Origin: Labia minor
Taxonomy: Eukaryota > Arthropoda > Insecta > Dermaptera > Spongiphoridae
DNA: 64,000 bases
NCBI GenBank assembly: GCA_963082975.1
Contig: OY720350.1
Span: forward strand, 1,387,001 to 1,451,000
Direction: 5' to 3'
The position numbers and the translations under genes were made by a program. Shown here one piece after another: positions 47,584-58,610 of the stretch (the stretch's first letter is position 1; the number at the start of each line of letters is the position of its first letter). The notes below the pieces were generated by a model. The model had not been told where the DNA came from. It saw nothing but the letters and a program-made list of their open reading frames with translations, and searched no databases.

Positions 47584-48025
47584 ACCGACCGACGATAGTA
47601 AGGGAGGTATTGTTTTCACACCAAATTTCACATGTGGAGATTTTTACATATCTCCACGAATCATGCATTTTCTTAACAGAAAAAAGTATTTTTAGCATGA
47701 TGTCTGTCCGTCCGTATAGATGTGTACAGCCTGGACGGCTCAACCGATTTTGATGAAATTTGGTATATTTACTTAATGCATCAGTGGGATGAATTGATCA
47801 ACTTTTGGTGCAAATCCGGAAACCGGAAGTGGTAGTATTAGCGATCGACGATAGGAAGGAAAGGGTTATTTTCACACCAAAGGAGATTTTTTTATATATC
47901 ACCACGAATCATGCACTTTGTATTGGTTTTATCCTCGAGAAAAATCATATTTATTAGTTTTTTCTTGATTTAAAATTATAGGACGTCATCCAGCCATTCA
48001 TGACGTCACAGCCTGGTCTTGCATA
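47584..48025 (+). repeat. ACCGACC repeat family, left part of a copy split by a Helitron
   Basis: It begins ACCGACCGACGATAGTAAGG and carries all family landmarks: CATGCATTTTCTTAACAG, TCTGTCCGTCCGTATAGATG, CGGCTCAACCGATTTTGATG, AACCGGAAGTGGTAGTATTA and GACGTCACAGCCTGGTCTTG. It stops exactly where the Helitron begins and resumes at 50501. Confidence 0.92.
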
Positions 48026-48593
48026 TCTATATATATAAAGGAGACTGTTTGTATGTATGTATGTATGTATGTATGTAATTTGTTTACTTTTTTGCTGTCA
48101 TAGAAACAAACAAAAAAGAAATTTCCTACTTAACCGACACTTTACCGGTAATTTAGAATTATGAACATCAAAATAAGAAACGATTTCTATGAAATTACAT
48201 CACAATATTCTTATATATCTCTATGGTAACATAGGCTATAGATTTTATTAATATCTAATTCTAATCAATAACCGCAGAATTTAATTTTTTAAAGTTTGTA
48301 TAGTTCTCCGTGTTGTTCATTCAAGAGCCAGGCGTGGCCCACTGACTGGCGGACTCATTGTACACAATGTATATAACTAGCAATCAAAGAATTATTATAA
48401 TATTTAACTTTTTATTTTAAATTCTAATATTCAAATATCATTTCAATTAAATAATTTATTCTAAAAGTTCTCATTTTAATTAATATAATAAAATATTTAA
48501 ATCATATTTAACTTAAATTATTTTGTATTTATTCTTTCTATATTTGAATACTTCTTTTATTTTAAGGGAGGGAATTAATTATGCTCTAAAATA

Positions 48594-49212
48594 AGTTGAC
48601 CTGTGGCCAGGTCCGAACCGACCGACGGTTTGAAATAAATTAATTTCCAGCTACAGAAACAATTTCAAATAATTTTAATATATCTATTAATGTAATAAAA
48701 AACAGATATGAATATAACATAAATATTTTTAATTTTATTTTATTTATAATATATATGCAAGACGAGGCTGTGACGTCATGAATGGCTGGATGACGTCATA
48801 TAATTTTAAATCAAGAAAAAACTAATAAATATGATTATCCCGAGGATAAAACCAATACAAAGTGAATGATTCGTGGTGATATATAAAAAAATCTCCTCAT
48901 GTGAAATTTGGTGTGAAAATAACCCTTCCCTTATAATCGTCGATCGCTAATATTACCACTTCCGATTTCCGGATTTGCACCAAAAGTTGATCAATTCATC
49001 CCACTGATGCATTAAGTAAATATACCAAATTTCATCAAAATCCGTTCAGCCGTTCAGGCTGTACACATCTATACGGACGGACGGACGGACGGACATCATG
49101 CTAAAAATACTTTTTTCTGTTAAGAAAATGCATGATTCGTGGAGATATGTAAAAATCTCCACATGTGAAATTTGGTGTGAAAACAATACCTCCCTTACTA
49201 TCGTCGGTCGGT
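48594..49212 (-). repeat. ACCGACC repeat family, full copy inside the Helitron
   Basis: This is the most complete copy. The outer phrase GTTGACCTGTGGCCAGGTCC leads into ACCGACCGACGG (48617), then the family body, and the other end is the inverted ACCGACCGACGATAG (ending 49212). Short inverted termini ACCGACCGACG therefore bound a core of about 596 bp. It is inverted relative to the copy at 47584. Confidence 0.9.
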
Positions 49213-49469
49213 AAAAATTAATAAATGAACTTAATAATAAAAAATCAAATAAATCCATTAATTTAAATTAATACTATTAATGAATGTATATATTGTTAAT
49301 TTATCTTTAGTTTTATCAATACTTTTATACCGTTAATTTTTATAAATTGTCTCAAGTCTCTAACTTTGCATTTTCTCAAAATATTCAATAAAAATCAATA
49401 AAAATTAAAATATCGAAATGAAATGATCAAGAAATATTATACTCTATTATAACATATACAATACTTATA

Positions 49470-50270
49470 ACTATAGGCGGAGGAAATATTAGACGATATC
49501 ATTGCGGGTTCATGCCAAATCGATCAACATTAATTAAGATATTTTCATTATGACAGTTATTAAAAAAACCGCGAATTCAATATCTCTGTTCACTAATTAT
49601 TTGTAGACTTTAGTAAAACCTACGCATGACTCAATAGATCCGGATAAACTTTTTCAAATTTTGATCTTAAAATTTATCTTGAAGGTAGTAAAGAAAGAGT
49701 GAGATGCGGAAATCAATTGTAAAATATTAGGTGACCCAGACGACTTAAATATAATAGGAGATTCGGCAATTGCAATTACAGATAGCGAGGAAAAATTAAT
49801 CGAGGTAGGAAAAGAGATGAGGTTTGAAATTAATAATGATAAATAAATATATTTAGAAACAAACAGGAGCAGTATTAACATACAAAATGTAGAATTTGAA
49901 TATGTAGAAAAATTGAATGTAATCACGAAGGATAATAATATTTGAGAAGAATTTAAATCGAAGTTGCAATCGGGAAACGCCTGTTATCATGCAGTAAAGA
50001 GGCTTATCTCATCAAAATTATTATAAAAGGGAATGAAAATTAAAATATATAAAACAATTATTTTGTCTGTTGTATTATATGGGTGTGAGACATGGTCTAT
50101 GATCTTAGGAGATGAGAGGATTCAGAGTATTTGAGAATAGGATTCTTCCCAGCATTTATGGGCCAAAGATGAGGACACCAGGGAATGACGTAAGAAAGAT
50201 GGAACAGAGGCTCAGGAGAAGGACACTTGGAGAAATGTGGTTGTAGCTGCCAAGAACTTTCGAGTAGATA
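49470..50270 (+). pseudogene. Degenerate LINE ORF2 fragment inside the Helitron
   Basis: Multiple stops and frameshifts are present. Recognisable pieces are HCGFMPNRST (reverse-transcriptase motif region, near 49503), DDLNIIGDSAIAI (in the position of the catalytic YADD region but altered), and VVLYGCETWSMILGDE (near 50080). It belongs to the same LINE family as the fragment at 24820-25110. Confidence 0.75.
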
Positions 50271-50500
50271 GATATAACATATTCAATAAAAATATATATA
50301 ATTAATTTACTGATTAAATTAAAATATATTTTAAATAATCACACAATAAGAAATGAATGTTTTATGTTATACATTGATTGAAACAAAATGGATGAAAACC
50401 TTTTACTACTTTCAACCAAATACTATGTACCACTCGGGGGTACAGGGGGCGGAGCCCCCGTCTAGATGTGAAAAGCGACGAAGGAGCTCTGAGCAGCTAG

Positions 50501-50676
50501 TATATTATAAATAAAATAAAATTAAAAATGTTTATATTTATTATTTATCTATGCATATCTGTTTTTTATTACATTAATAGATATATGAAAATTATTTGAA
50601 ATTGTTTCTGTAGCTGGAAATTAATTTATTTCAAACCGTCGGTCGGTTCGGACCTGGCCACAGGTCAACTTATTTA
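50501..50676 (+). repeat. ACCGACC repeat family, right part of the split copy
   Basis: It continues the copy begun at 47584 after the Helitron. It holds TATTATAAATAAAATAAAAT, GAAATTGTTTCTGTAGCTGG, AAACCGTCGGTCGGTTCGGA and CCTGGCCACAGGTCAACTT. Confidence 0.92.
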
Positions 50677-50968
50677 TATTTAAAATAATTTAGAATCAAA
50701 TTATGAAATATATTTTTCTCTCACCCAAAAAAAAAAAAAAAAAAAAATATTCATGAAGTTACCAACATAGAACGAACAATTATAAATGAAAAACAAATAA
50801 CAAATATTGATTGATATACAAAATTAAAATGATATAAATAAAATAATCATATATTTTTATTATTAATAAAAGATAATATTGTTATATAAGATATTAAAAC
50901 AAGAAAAAGAAAAAAAAGAATGAAAATTTTGTTAATTAATAACGAATAAAATAGATAAAAATATAAAG

Positions 50969-50971
<3 letters not shown>

Positions 50972-51042
<71 letters not shown>
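50972..51042 (+). repeat. Compound (TA)n(TG)n(GA)n microsatellite
   Basis: Three dinucleotide arrays are joined end to end. A second GA/G-rich tract lies at 51289-51321. Confidence 0.95.
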
Positions 51043-51288
51043 TCAGGATGTCCTCGTAATTATTCTACATTTCAAGTGTGAACCTTGATAGGTGCCTGTT
51101 GAGTTTCAAGGTGCATCTAGCAATGAATGAATGAAGAAATGAATCTCTCTATCTTTCTTAAACGCTTTTATTAATTATCAATTATCATCCTCATAATCAT
51201 ACAATTCAATTATGTGAATTTAAATTAGTTCCCTTTAAAGCATACTATCAACTCCATTAGATTATGAAATTGAAATAGTATGAAATAA

Positions 51289-51321
51289 GAGAGAGAGAGA
51301 GAGAGAGGGGGGGGGGGGGGG
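51289..51321 (+). repeat. (GA)n followed by poly-G
   Basis: A GA array runs into a G homopolymer, then GTGGAGAGAG. Its length is probably unstable. Confidence 0.9.
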
Positions 51322-51779
51322 TGGAGAGAGTTGTTGGTTAATAACAAGAGATTGTGAATAATAATTATTATTATTTACTTACCAACTTGGAATATAACTA
51401 TTATATAGTATAAGTATTCTTTCTTAACAAATCAATTCGAATTTTGGGTGAATTGAATGCTTACCTGAAACAACAAAAAATGGAAAATTAATAAAAAAAT
51501 GAAATTGAATTTAAATTCAATTGATAAATCATAGAAATAGAAATTATATTATATTTAGCAACGATATAAATGAGTATACTCAGTAGACCATTGCATTTGG
51601 ATTTTATTTGTTTATTATATTTGCAATAAATGAATATTATATCCTTTTTCATTAGCAAATTTGAATTGGATTAATTAATTAAAAATTTAAATTGACAGTA
51701 TAGTATTGTTATTCAATTAAATTAATTAATTAATAAATTGATTTTAATTTTGAATTTAATATCCTTTACAGTCATTTTT

Positions 51780-52090
51780 AAGTCAAAATTGAAAAAATTA
51801 ATTTCGTTACATTCAGCGATTCAATCAAGTTGAAATTCTATTGGTTTGGAATCAAAAAATTTTTTAATCATGTGAAAATCTATCAAACATATATCTTTAT
51901 TTTTACGGTCAGTTTACAGGAAAAAAAAAACAAATGAAAACGTGGTAGATGTGGTAAATGTGGTCCTGTTCCGAATCAAAAGTTGATAGAAAACTACGAA
52001 TTTTGAATAATGCCCGTGTACCAAATTTCATGATTCTATCTCAAACCGTTTTTGCGTAATCTTGTCTACAAACACACATACACACACATA
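51780..52090 (+). repeat. Dispersed repeat family 2, copy c
   Basis: Landmarks are TTACATTCAGCGATTCAATC, TTTTTAATCATGTGAAAATC, GATAGAAAACTACGAATTTT, GTACCAAATTTCATGATTCT and GTTTTTGCGTAATCTTGTCT, plus an AC-rich tail. An inverted partner lies at 55857-56250. Confidence 0.85.
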
Positions 52091-52861
52091 ATTTTCTCAA
52101 CCTTAGTGAAAATGAGTCATGGACCTTACAAGTATCTAATACTACAGTTGGAGAGATATTTTTGGTATACTCAAGATATATGTTGATAACTTTTTGTTTT
52201 TTTTTATAAATTTATTATGAAAAAAAAAATATGATCAACAATTCTTTCATAAAAAACAAATCAAAATTATTTTTATTAACGATTTTCTACATATTAATTT
52301 ATTTTTTAAAAAAATCGGCCATAAAAATTAAATAGAAATGGTTAATAATCAATCTTTTATTAAATATTAAATATTTATAAATAAGTATAGGATATATTTC
52401 TGATAAAATGTATTCCTTTTTTTCTCTTCATCTTTCAAGCTAAAAAGAAATTCTCTTCTCATAGAAAGGTGGTCTGTTCATAAATGAAACTCTCACGAAA
52501 CCTTTCAATGAATTATTTGTATTATTATTATTATTATTATTATTCTCTTTTTCATTACTAAATAGATAGTAAATGATAAAAGCAATTCTATTATACGAGA
52601 TGGGAACAAAGTGTCATCCTCATCTCTTTTAAGATACTTTCATCTTTATTTTTTTTATCTCTCCCGGTATCTGTCTTACATTCAGTTTAATGTTTAAACA
52701 CATATGATCTACCTACAAGTTACATTTTCTATACTATAACTTATTCAATTATTGAAATAGAAATTACTTATTCACTTCATCAATAGTAAAAAAAAAAAAA
52801 AAAAAAAAAAATTAATTAGAAAAATAATGATATTTCTAAAATTAAATTATATTATATTATA

Positions 52862-53231
52862 CTAGCTGCTAAGACCGCCTTCGGTGTTCTTCGCACCTAG
52901 ACCGGGAGCTCTGCCCCCCCCCCCCCCCCCCACCCTCCCCTGTACCATCAAAGTGATACATAGTATTTGGTTGAAAGTCTGTAAAAGGTTTTCATTCATT
53001 GATTTTTGTGTTCTAATTAACAATATATTTTAATTTAATCACTAAATTAATTCTATATTTTATTGGATATGTTATAATAGAGAGCATATAATATTTCTTA
53101 ATCATTTTGATATTAAAATTTCATTGCTTGATTTTTTATTGAATATTTTTTATTATAATGAAATTTAAGAAAATCGAAAGATAAAGACTTGAGTCATTTT
53201 ATAAAAGTAAAATTAACATTTTTAACTTTCT
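52862..53231 (-). mobile_element. Second Helitron 3' end, same family as 48026-50500
   Basis: Read on the minus strand, the segment ends ...GGTCTTAGCAGCTAG followed by T. It shares with the other Helitron the upstream phrases TTTCAACCAAATACTATGTA and ATGAAAACCTTTTAC, and the AT-rich interior around 53080-53110 (matching about 49415-49440). Its poly-C stretch (52914-52931) replaces the hairpin region. An RTE-like LINE is inserted next to its inner end, and no 5' TCTATATA terminus was found. Confidence 0.75.
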
Positions 53232-53240
53232 ATATAGATA

Positions 53241-54466
53241 TATATTCAGTCCGTTTGCTCTCAAATAAGCGTGGTGAAGTCATGCGATGCCTTCCGTAGC
53301 CGTTTTCCATGAAGCTCGGTCCTGGGCCATGTGGATGGATTGCTGAAGAGTTCGGGCCCACAGCCTGCTCCACCTGATCAGCCCATCTTTTCGGGGAGCG
53401 CCCTCGTGGACGTCGGCCGGGGACCTTCCCCTCAACAACGAGTCTCTCTAAGCCGTCAGTTCTTCTGGCTAGGTGACCAAAATATGCCAGCATCCTTGTT
53501 TTTATTTTTGTGGACAATCTTTTAAGGATGTTGAGTTCTTTAAGAATTGATGCATTTGTCCTGTGAGCGGTCCAGGGAATCCGCAGTAATCTGCGATAGC
53601 ACCACATTTCAAATGCATCTATGCGCAATTGGTCGGCTTTTTTCATTGTCCACGTTTCTGCTGCGTATGTGGCGATAGGAAAAATTAGCGAGTTGACCAG
53701 CTTCAACTTTGTAGCCATTGTGATATTTTTATCTCTCCATATCTTTGAGAGTTTGGTCATAGATGCTCGGGCTATCGCTGTTCTTCGGCGTATTTCTGGT
53801 TCTGATTGGCCCTGGTTGTTTAATATAGAGCCCAAATACTCGAAGCTCTCAACCACCTGAAAGCCTGCGATGTTGTCTGTTTGAGGTTGGTTGTTATGAG
53901 CACGGTCTATATCATTACTTTAGTCTTATCAACATTGATCTCCAGACCGTACTTTTTACTTTCGACTTCCAGCTTCTTCATTATCGTTGTTAGTTCTTCT
54001 TCATCAGCTGCTAGAATGAGGGTGTCGTCCGCATATCTGAGGTTGTTGATCTTTCTTCCCCCGACTGCTATTCCTCCCTCCCAGGAGTCCAAAACGGTGC
54101 GCATTATAGTTTCGCCGTAAACGTTAAAGAGAATCGGAGATAGGACGCATCCCTGTCTTACACCGGCTTCTATGTTAAATTCTGACGAAAGAGTCTTCTC
54201 AATTCTTACTCTTGCGGTGTTGGATTCGTAGAGGTTTTTTATTAATTGTATTAGATGCGTGGGTGTTCCTATTTCTGCAAGCACCTCCCACATTCTATCC
54301 CACCTTATTTTGTCAAAAGCCTTTTTATAGTCAACGAAACACAAGATCGTTTTCACATTATATTCCCTGGCTTTTTCAATTATCTGCCTTACGTTCAGGA
54401 TTTGTTCTCTGGTGCCTTTTCCTGGCATAAAGCCGGACTGCACGTCAGATATTTGAGGTAGAGTAA
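53241..54466 (-). mobile_element. RTE-like LINE, 5'-truncated, with 9-bp target duplication
   Basis: A reverse-transcriptase fragment of 1,226 bp is flanked on both sides by ATATAGATA (53232-53240 and 54467-54475). The minus strand begins within the RT domain (ISDVQSGFMPGKGTREQIL), then CFVDYKKAFDKI, GVRQGCVLSPILFNVYGE and the catalytic YADDTLILA. It continues into the thumb and C-terminal region (FEYLGSIL, IATYAAETWTMKKADQLRI, RMLAYFGHLARR). A single frameshift near 53900 interrupts it; otherwise it is open to a stop at 53230. The missing endonuclease and the 5' truncation are typical of target-primed reverse transcription. Confidence 0.92.
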
Positions 54467-55129
54467 ATATAGATAGATAAACTGAAAATATATACATTCA
54501 TTAATAGTAATAATTTAAATTAATTAATTGATTTGTTTTTTATTAATTTTTCTAGGCCATAGTTTGTCTCCTCCCTTAGAAGAAACTTATCTATATTTTA
54601 TCTATAATATTATTGATAAGACAACAACAACAACATGTATCATTCTTTATTCTTCAGTTATGTTATCTTGTGATAAAAACCATTAATCCCCCCCTAATAG
54701 CAACCACCACCTGATAGTAATCTTAATCTTTTCATTATTCTCGAATATTATTATTATTATCTTTTTGTTATTATAAATTCTAAGTATTAAAATTCTTCTA
54801 CATTTTTTTTTATAGATTTTAAGTAATGAGATTCTATCAATACTTCATATTTTTTTAAAATATTTACTTATTTTCCAATTTTAATTTGCCAAATATAGCA
54901 TCTACATTCTTTTAAATTCAATTTTATTTACTCATTTAAATAAAAAAAAATAGTAATAATTATAATATTAATGAATCATGAATCAAATGTGTTTCAATAT
55001 TTCAATAAATTAATACATTTTGAATGTTGTCTAACGATTATTATATATTCTTGACTTGCATTAAATAACATGTCTCATGACAATGTCTTAGACATTAGTC
55101 TAGATAAATCAATGAAACAATTGAAGAAT

Positions 55130-55855
55130 AATTTTTGATTTTGAAAGACCTTGTTGAGTTTTTTTATAATTTAAGAAAAAAACTAAAATGGTCATCCATG
55201 AACAAAATATCGAATAAAATGAGGAGGAGAAGAAAGAAGAGATCATTCATTCATGGATTGATTCCTGATCCATTGGAGGTCAATGTCCCCCTTCCTCTCC
55301 CTTCATTCGCCCTTTCTTGGATAGAATTGTCATTAAATCATGGAAACTGTCCAACTGGTCCCTCTCTTTAAGAGGCCTTGAGCTATTTTCAATTATCGAC
55401 CAAGGAAGAAGACCAAGAATGGACCAATGGCAAATTATTTTGTGTTCCAATAGAATCAAAATGAAAATAAATAATCGAGAGCCTAATTTTTATAATATAA
55501 TAACGAATTGACACTTTTTGGGATCAAGCAAGGCCAGTGAAGAGGAGGGTCTCTCTTCCAGTGGAGAATATGGATCAGGTTTTTTTCTTTTTTCTTATTG
55601 GCAATCTTGATAGGTGCATCCCATCCACGATTAAACAGGAAGGAGTATTTTTTGGTTTGGTTCTTTATTGTGAAATCGAGTAACCTCTTTATTAATGACA
55701 AAAGCCATTTCCATGTCATTTTTACTAACTCGCCAGAGATGATAGTATTGCGATCACAAAAATTTTCAATATTGAAATTTTGATTTGAGATTATACGTTT
55801 TGAAGGTTCCTGAATCATTTTCACGAAGGTTGAGAATAATGTCTGTGTGTACAAG
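55130..55855. other. Less AT-rich stretch, unrecognised
   Basis: This patch of about 700 bp has balanced composition and short open frames on both strands (for example 55483-55854 on -) that match no known family. It abuts the family 2 repeat on the right and may be part of a larger degraded element. Confidence 0.25.
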
Positions 55856-55856
55856 A

Positions 55857-56250
55857 TGTGTAGACAAGATTACGCAAAAACGGTTTGAGATAGAATCATG
55901 AAATTTGGTACACGGGCATTATTCAAAATTCGTAGTTTTCTATTAACTTTGGAGAAATGTAGCTCAACCACGTTTTGATTTTTTTTTCCCTCTAAAGTGA
56001 CCGTAAAAAATAAAGATATATGTTTGATAATTTTTCACATGATAAGAAATTGTATAAAACTGTTATATATAGAATTTCAGCCTGAAAGTACTGGAATTAA
56101 TTTTTGAACACGGCTACTAATCACGTACCAGCACATGACATGGTGCCATCAACAGAGCCAAACACGCGCTGGTTTAATTTAATAAATATTATTTATTAAT
56201 TTTAATATATAATTTAATATGTTATTTAATCAAATTCTACTTGCGAGATT
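55857..56250 (-). repeat. Dispersed repeat family 2, copy d (most complete)
   Basis: Read on the minus strand it runs from CTCGCAAGTAGAATTTGATT through GTTTGGCTCTGTTGATGGCA, GCACCATGTCATGTGCTGGT, TATATAACAGTTTTATACAA and ACTACGAATTTTGAATAATG to GTTTTTGCGTAATCTTGTCT. It is the only copy joining the CTCGCAA head region to the full tail, so it is a useful guide to the family. Confidence 0.8.
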
Positions 56251-58380
56251 GTAAAAGTAGTACTTAGTTGTATTTAGTAGTTAAACACTAGTTTAACCAT
56301 GATTTTTAATATGACTGTTTTTAATTTGCTCTATTTTCGTCCGAGCTGAATGAATTGAAATGTTGAACGTGACACATTTAACTTAATTTATGCATTTTAT
56401 ATAATATTAAACATTATATTCTAATATATTATTAAATAAACACCCTTACCCTTGTTAGAATTAATAAAAATTTTAAATCAATATAAATTCTTATCTCACT
56501 TATAATATAAATAAACTATAATATTGCGAATTTTTTAAATTTCTAGCTTGAAATCTATGCAAGTAATATTATTTAATGCACTTTATTTTCTAAAAAATTT
56601 AATATATTCATATAAAACAAGATTTTGAAGGTGGAGAGCAATTTCTTGCTTATTTATTTAAATTAAATAAATTTATGAAAATTTTCCTCGGAGTTATTAG
56701 TTGGATGCGGTACCTCCAAGTTATGAAAATTATTAATATCAATAATAACAAAAAAAAAAAAAATTAATTCCAAATATTTTATGTACTGACTGACATTGAA
56801 TTGGTTAAACAAAAAGATTTGATTAATTCATAATCAATTAATTATTTATTTCATTAAAAAGATGGACACTACAAGTATTATTTAACTATCTCTGTCTCCC
56901 TTCGAACCTCGAAAGTAACATTACAAGTACAATCACATTAACATTAAAAATAACCCCCACTCCTGTGATTTTAATTTGACAAAATGACAAAAAATGATTC
57001 TTTTAAGAATTTTTATAAATGGACTCTCACCTTTTTTATGTTAATTAATAATAATAATAGATTTGTATGTACTTGTATGTTAGAATTGTATTAATTATCA
57101 TATTGCCATACGCCATATGCACTTTGGTGATAATACGTATATATTACATATAAAGTATGTAGAATATAGGTAGGTAGAAATATCTACTCTCTCTGTTCCA
57201 ATTGTAAATATCTTATGAAGATTATTAGGCTATCCAAAGACTGGCATAGAAACGCTAATGATAAAAAAAATTATAATATTACGTATAATAATCAATAAAA
57301 TTTTCAATTGATAATTTATATAATATACTATTATTAATTATAGAATGAGATTAATAATGATTAATTTTGAATGATTAACATTTTATTTAATTATTATTAA
57401 GAGTAATTATTATACATTTAAAAAACAACAACTATTAGGATAAAGGTAAAAAATACTTATTATAATTACATATTATTTATTTTATAATAAATAGAAAATT
57501 ATTTCAACTACCCTTTAAAGAATTGATCAAGTATTTTGAAATTGTATCGATTTTTCTATTCCATGACGAATAATCATCGATATATAATAGAAAAAGGGGA
57601 GGGGGGGAGTGGAAGGGAGGAAGAGAAAAAAGAAAGAGAAGGTAATTGACCTTTTCTATATTTCCATTAAAAGAACAACTTCAATAATTAGTAGATTTTA
57701 TTAAACGTATCGTATCAAATCAATAAAACAATTTTAGACATGCAAATGACGGCAACAACAACAACAACAACAAACAACAAACATTGAATACAAGGAGAAG
57801 AAAAAATTGGATTCAACAGAGAATTTATTGAATTTCATTTGTCACACAAAATTTGTTCAAAATATAATTTCTATTTGATGACTCTGTGAAAAATGTTGGA
57901 GAGCTTGAATATTTGAGGAGTTCACGTTTCCCATTTGTAACATTGTAACTTGAACAAAGGGTCTTTAGAATAAGTTGACTTATAGAAAAAGCATTCGTTC
58001 ATTTAAGGGGTGATTCTATTTCGGCTGTTTAACTATTCTCTCCTATCCACTCTTTCGTTGATGACCTTCTCTCTCCATTCGAGTGGAGTTGAAATGGCTG
58101 TGGGTGGTTGATCGCCTGGTCTTTATTATTATTATTATTATTATTATTATGATTGTATGTGGTGGGCTGACGTGATATCTGTTTGCTATAATCCTTTAAG
58201 CGGGGGTGACGCGTGACTCACTACATTAACGCCCTTCCCTTCTCCCTCACTTCCCCCTCCATCAACCTGACCATAATATATACCTACTCAATGTCCTTTT
58301 TGTTTTATTATCGTATTTTCAGTAAATTTATCATCAATGTAAATTAATTTTCACCAAATTCTTGTAAATTATTTCTACGG
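56251..58380. other. AT-rich gene-free stretch
   Basis: No coding signature is seen. Simple repeats include (CAA)n at about 57747-57771 and (ATT)n at about 58126-58149. Confidence 0.6.
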
Positions 58381-58409
58381 GTTAGGTTTGTTAAAACACA
58401 TTCGAATAG

Positions 58410-58610
58410 TGCAGATAAAATTTCCAGTTGAAATGAAAGTCGCCTTCATAGATAATAATGCGAGGCCTCGTGCAAAATCTTTTACAGTTTGAATGGAATA
58501 CACTATCACACCCACCATATTCTCCGGAACTGGCAGTTTCGGAGTATTATTGGTTTCGAATGACACAATATATAGAGAATCGGATTTCTGGAAAACATGG
58601 AATAAAATCA
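58410..58610 (+). pseudogene. mariner transposase fossil
   Basis: With frameshifts, the plus strand reads FIDNNARPRAKSFT (region of the second catalytic Asp), WNTLSHPPYSPELAVSEYYW (third catalytic region, with Glu in place of Asp) and FRMTQYIENRIS. It is an old fragment without terminal repeats. Confidence 0.7.

Larger units (their letters stand above)
48026..50500 (+). mobile_element. Non-autonomous Helitron, 2,475 bp, boundaries fixed by an empty site
   Basis: The 5' end is TCTATATATATAAAGG and the 3' end is ...GAGCAGCTAG. This gives the canonical TC start and CTAG end, inserted between A (48025) and T (50501). About 40 bp upstream of the 3' end is a GC hairpin (GGGGGC-GGA-GCCCCC). Joining 48025 to 50501 recreates continuous sequence found uninterrupted in another copy of the host repeat (inverse of about 48730-48765), which proves the boundaries. 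It encodes no Rep/helicase. Its cargo is an inverted ACCGACC repeat (48594-49212) and a LINE fragment (about 49470-50270). Confidence 0.93.

Noticed and set aside
53331-54461. Plus-strand open frames opposite the LINE
   Set aside because: The minus strand carries clear reverse-transcriptase motifs; the plus frames are shadows.
55483-55854. 123-codon minus-strand frame as a gene
   Set aside because: It has no recognisable domain or splice context, and its composition fits an unselected frame in a slightly GC-richer patch.
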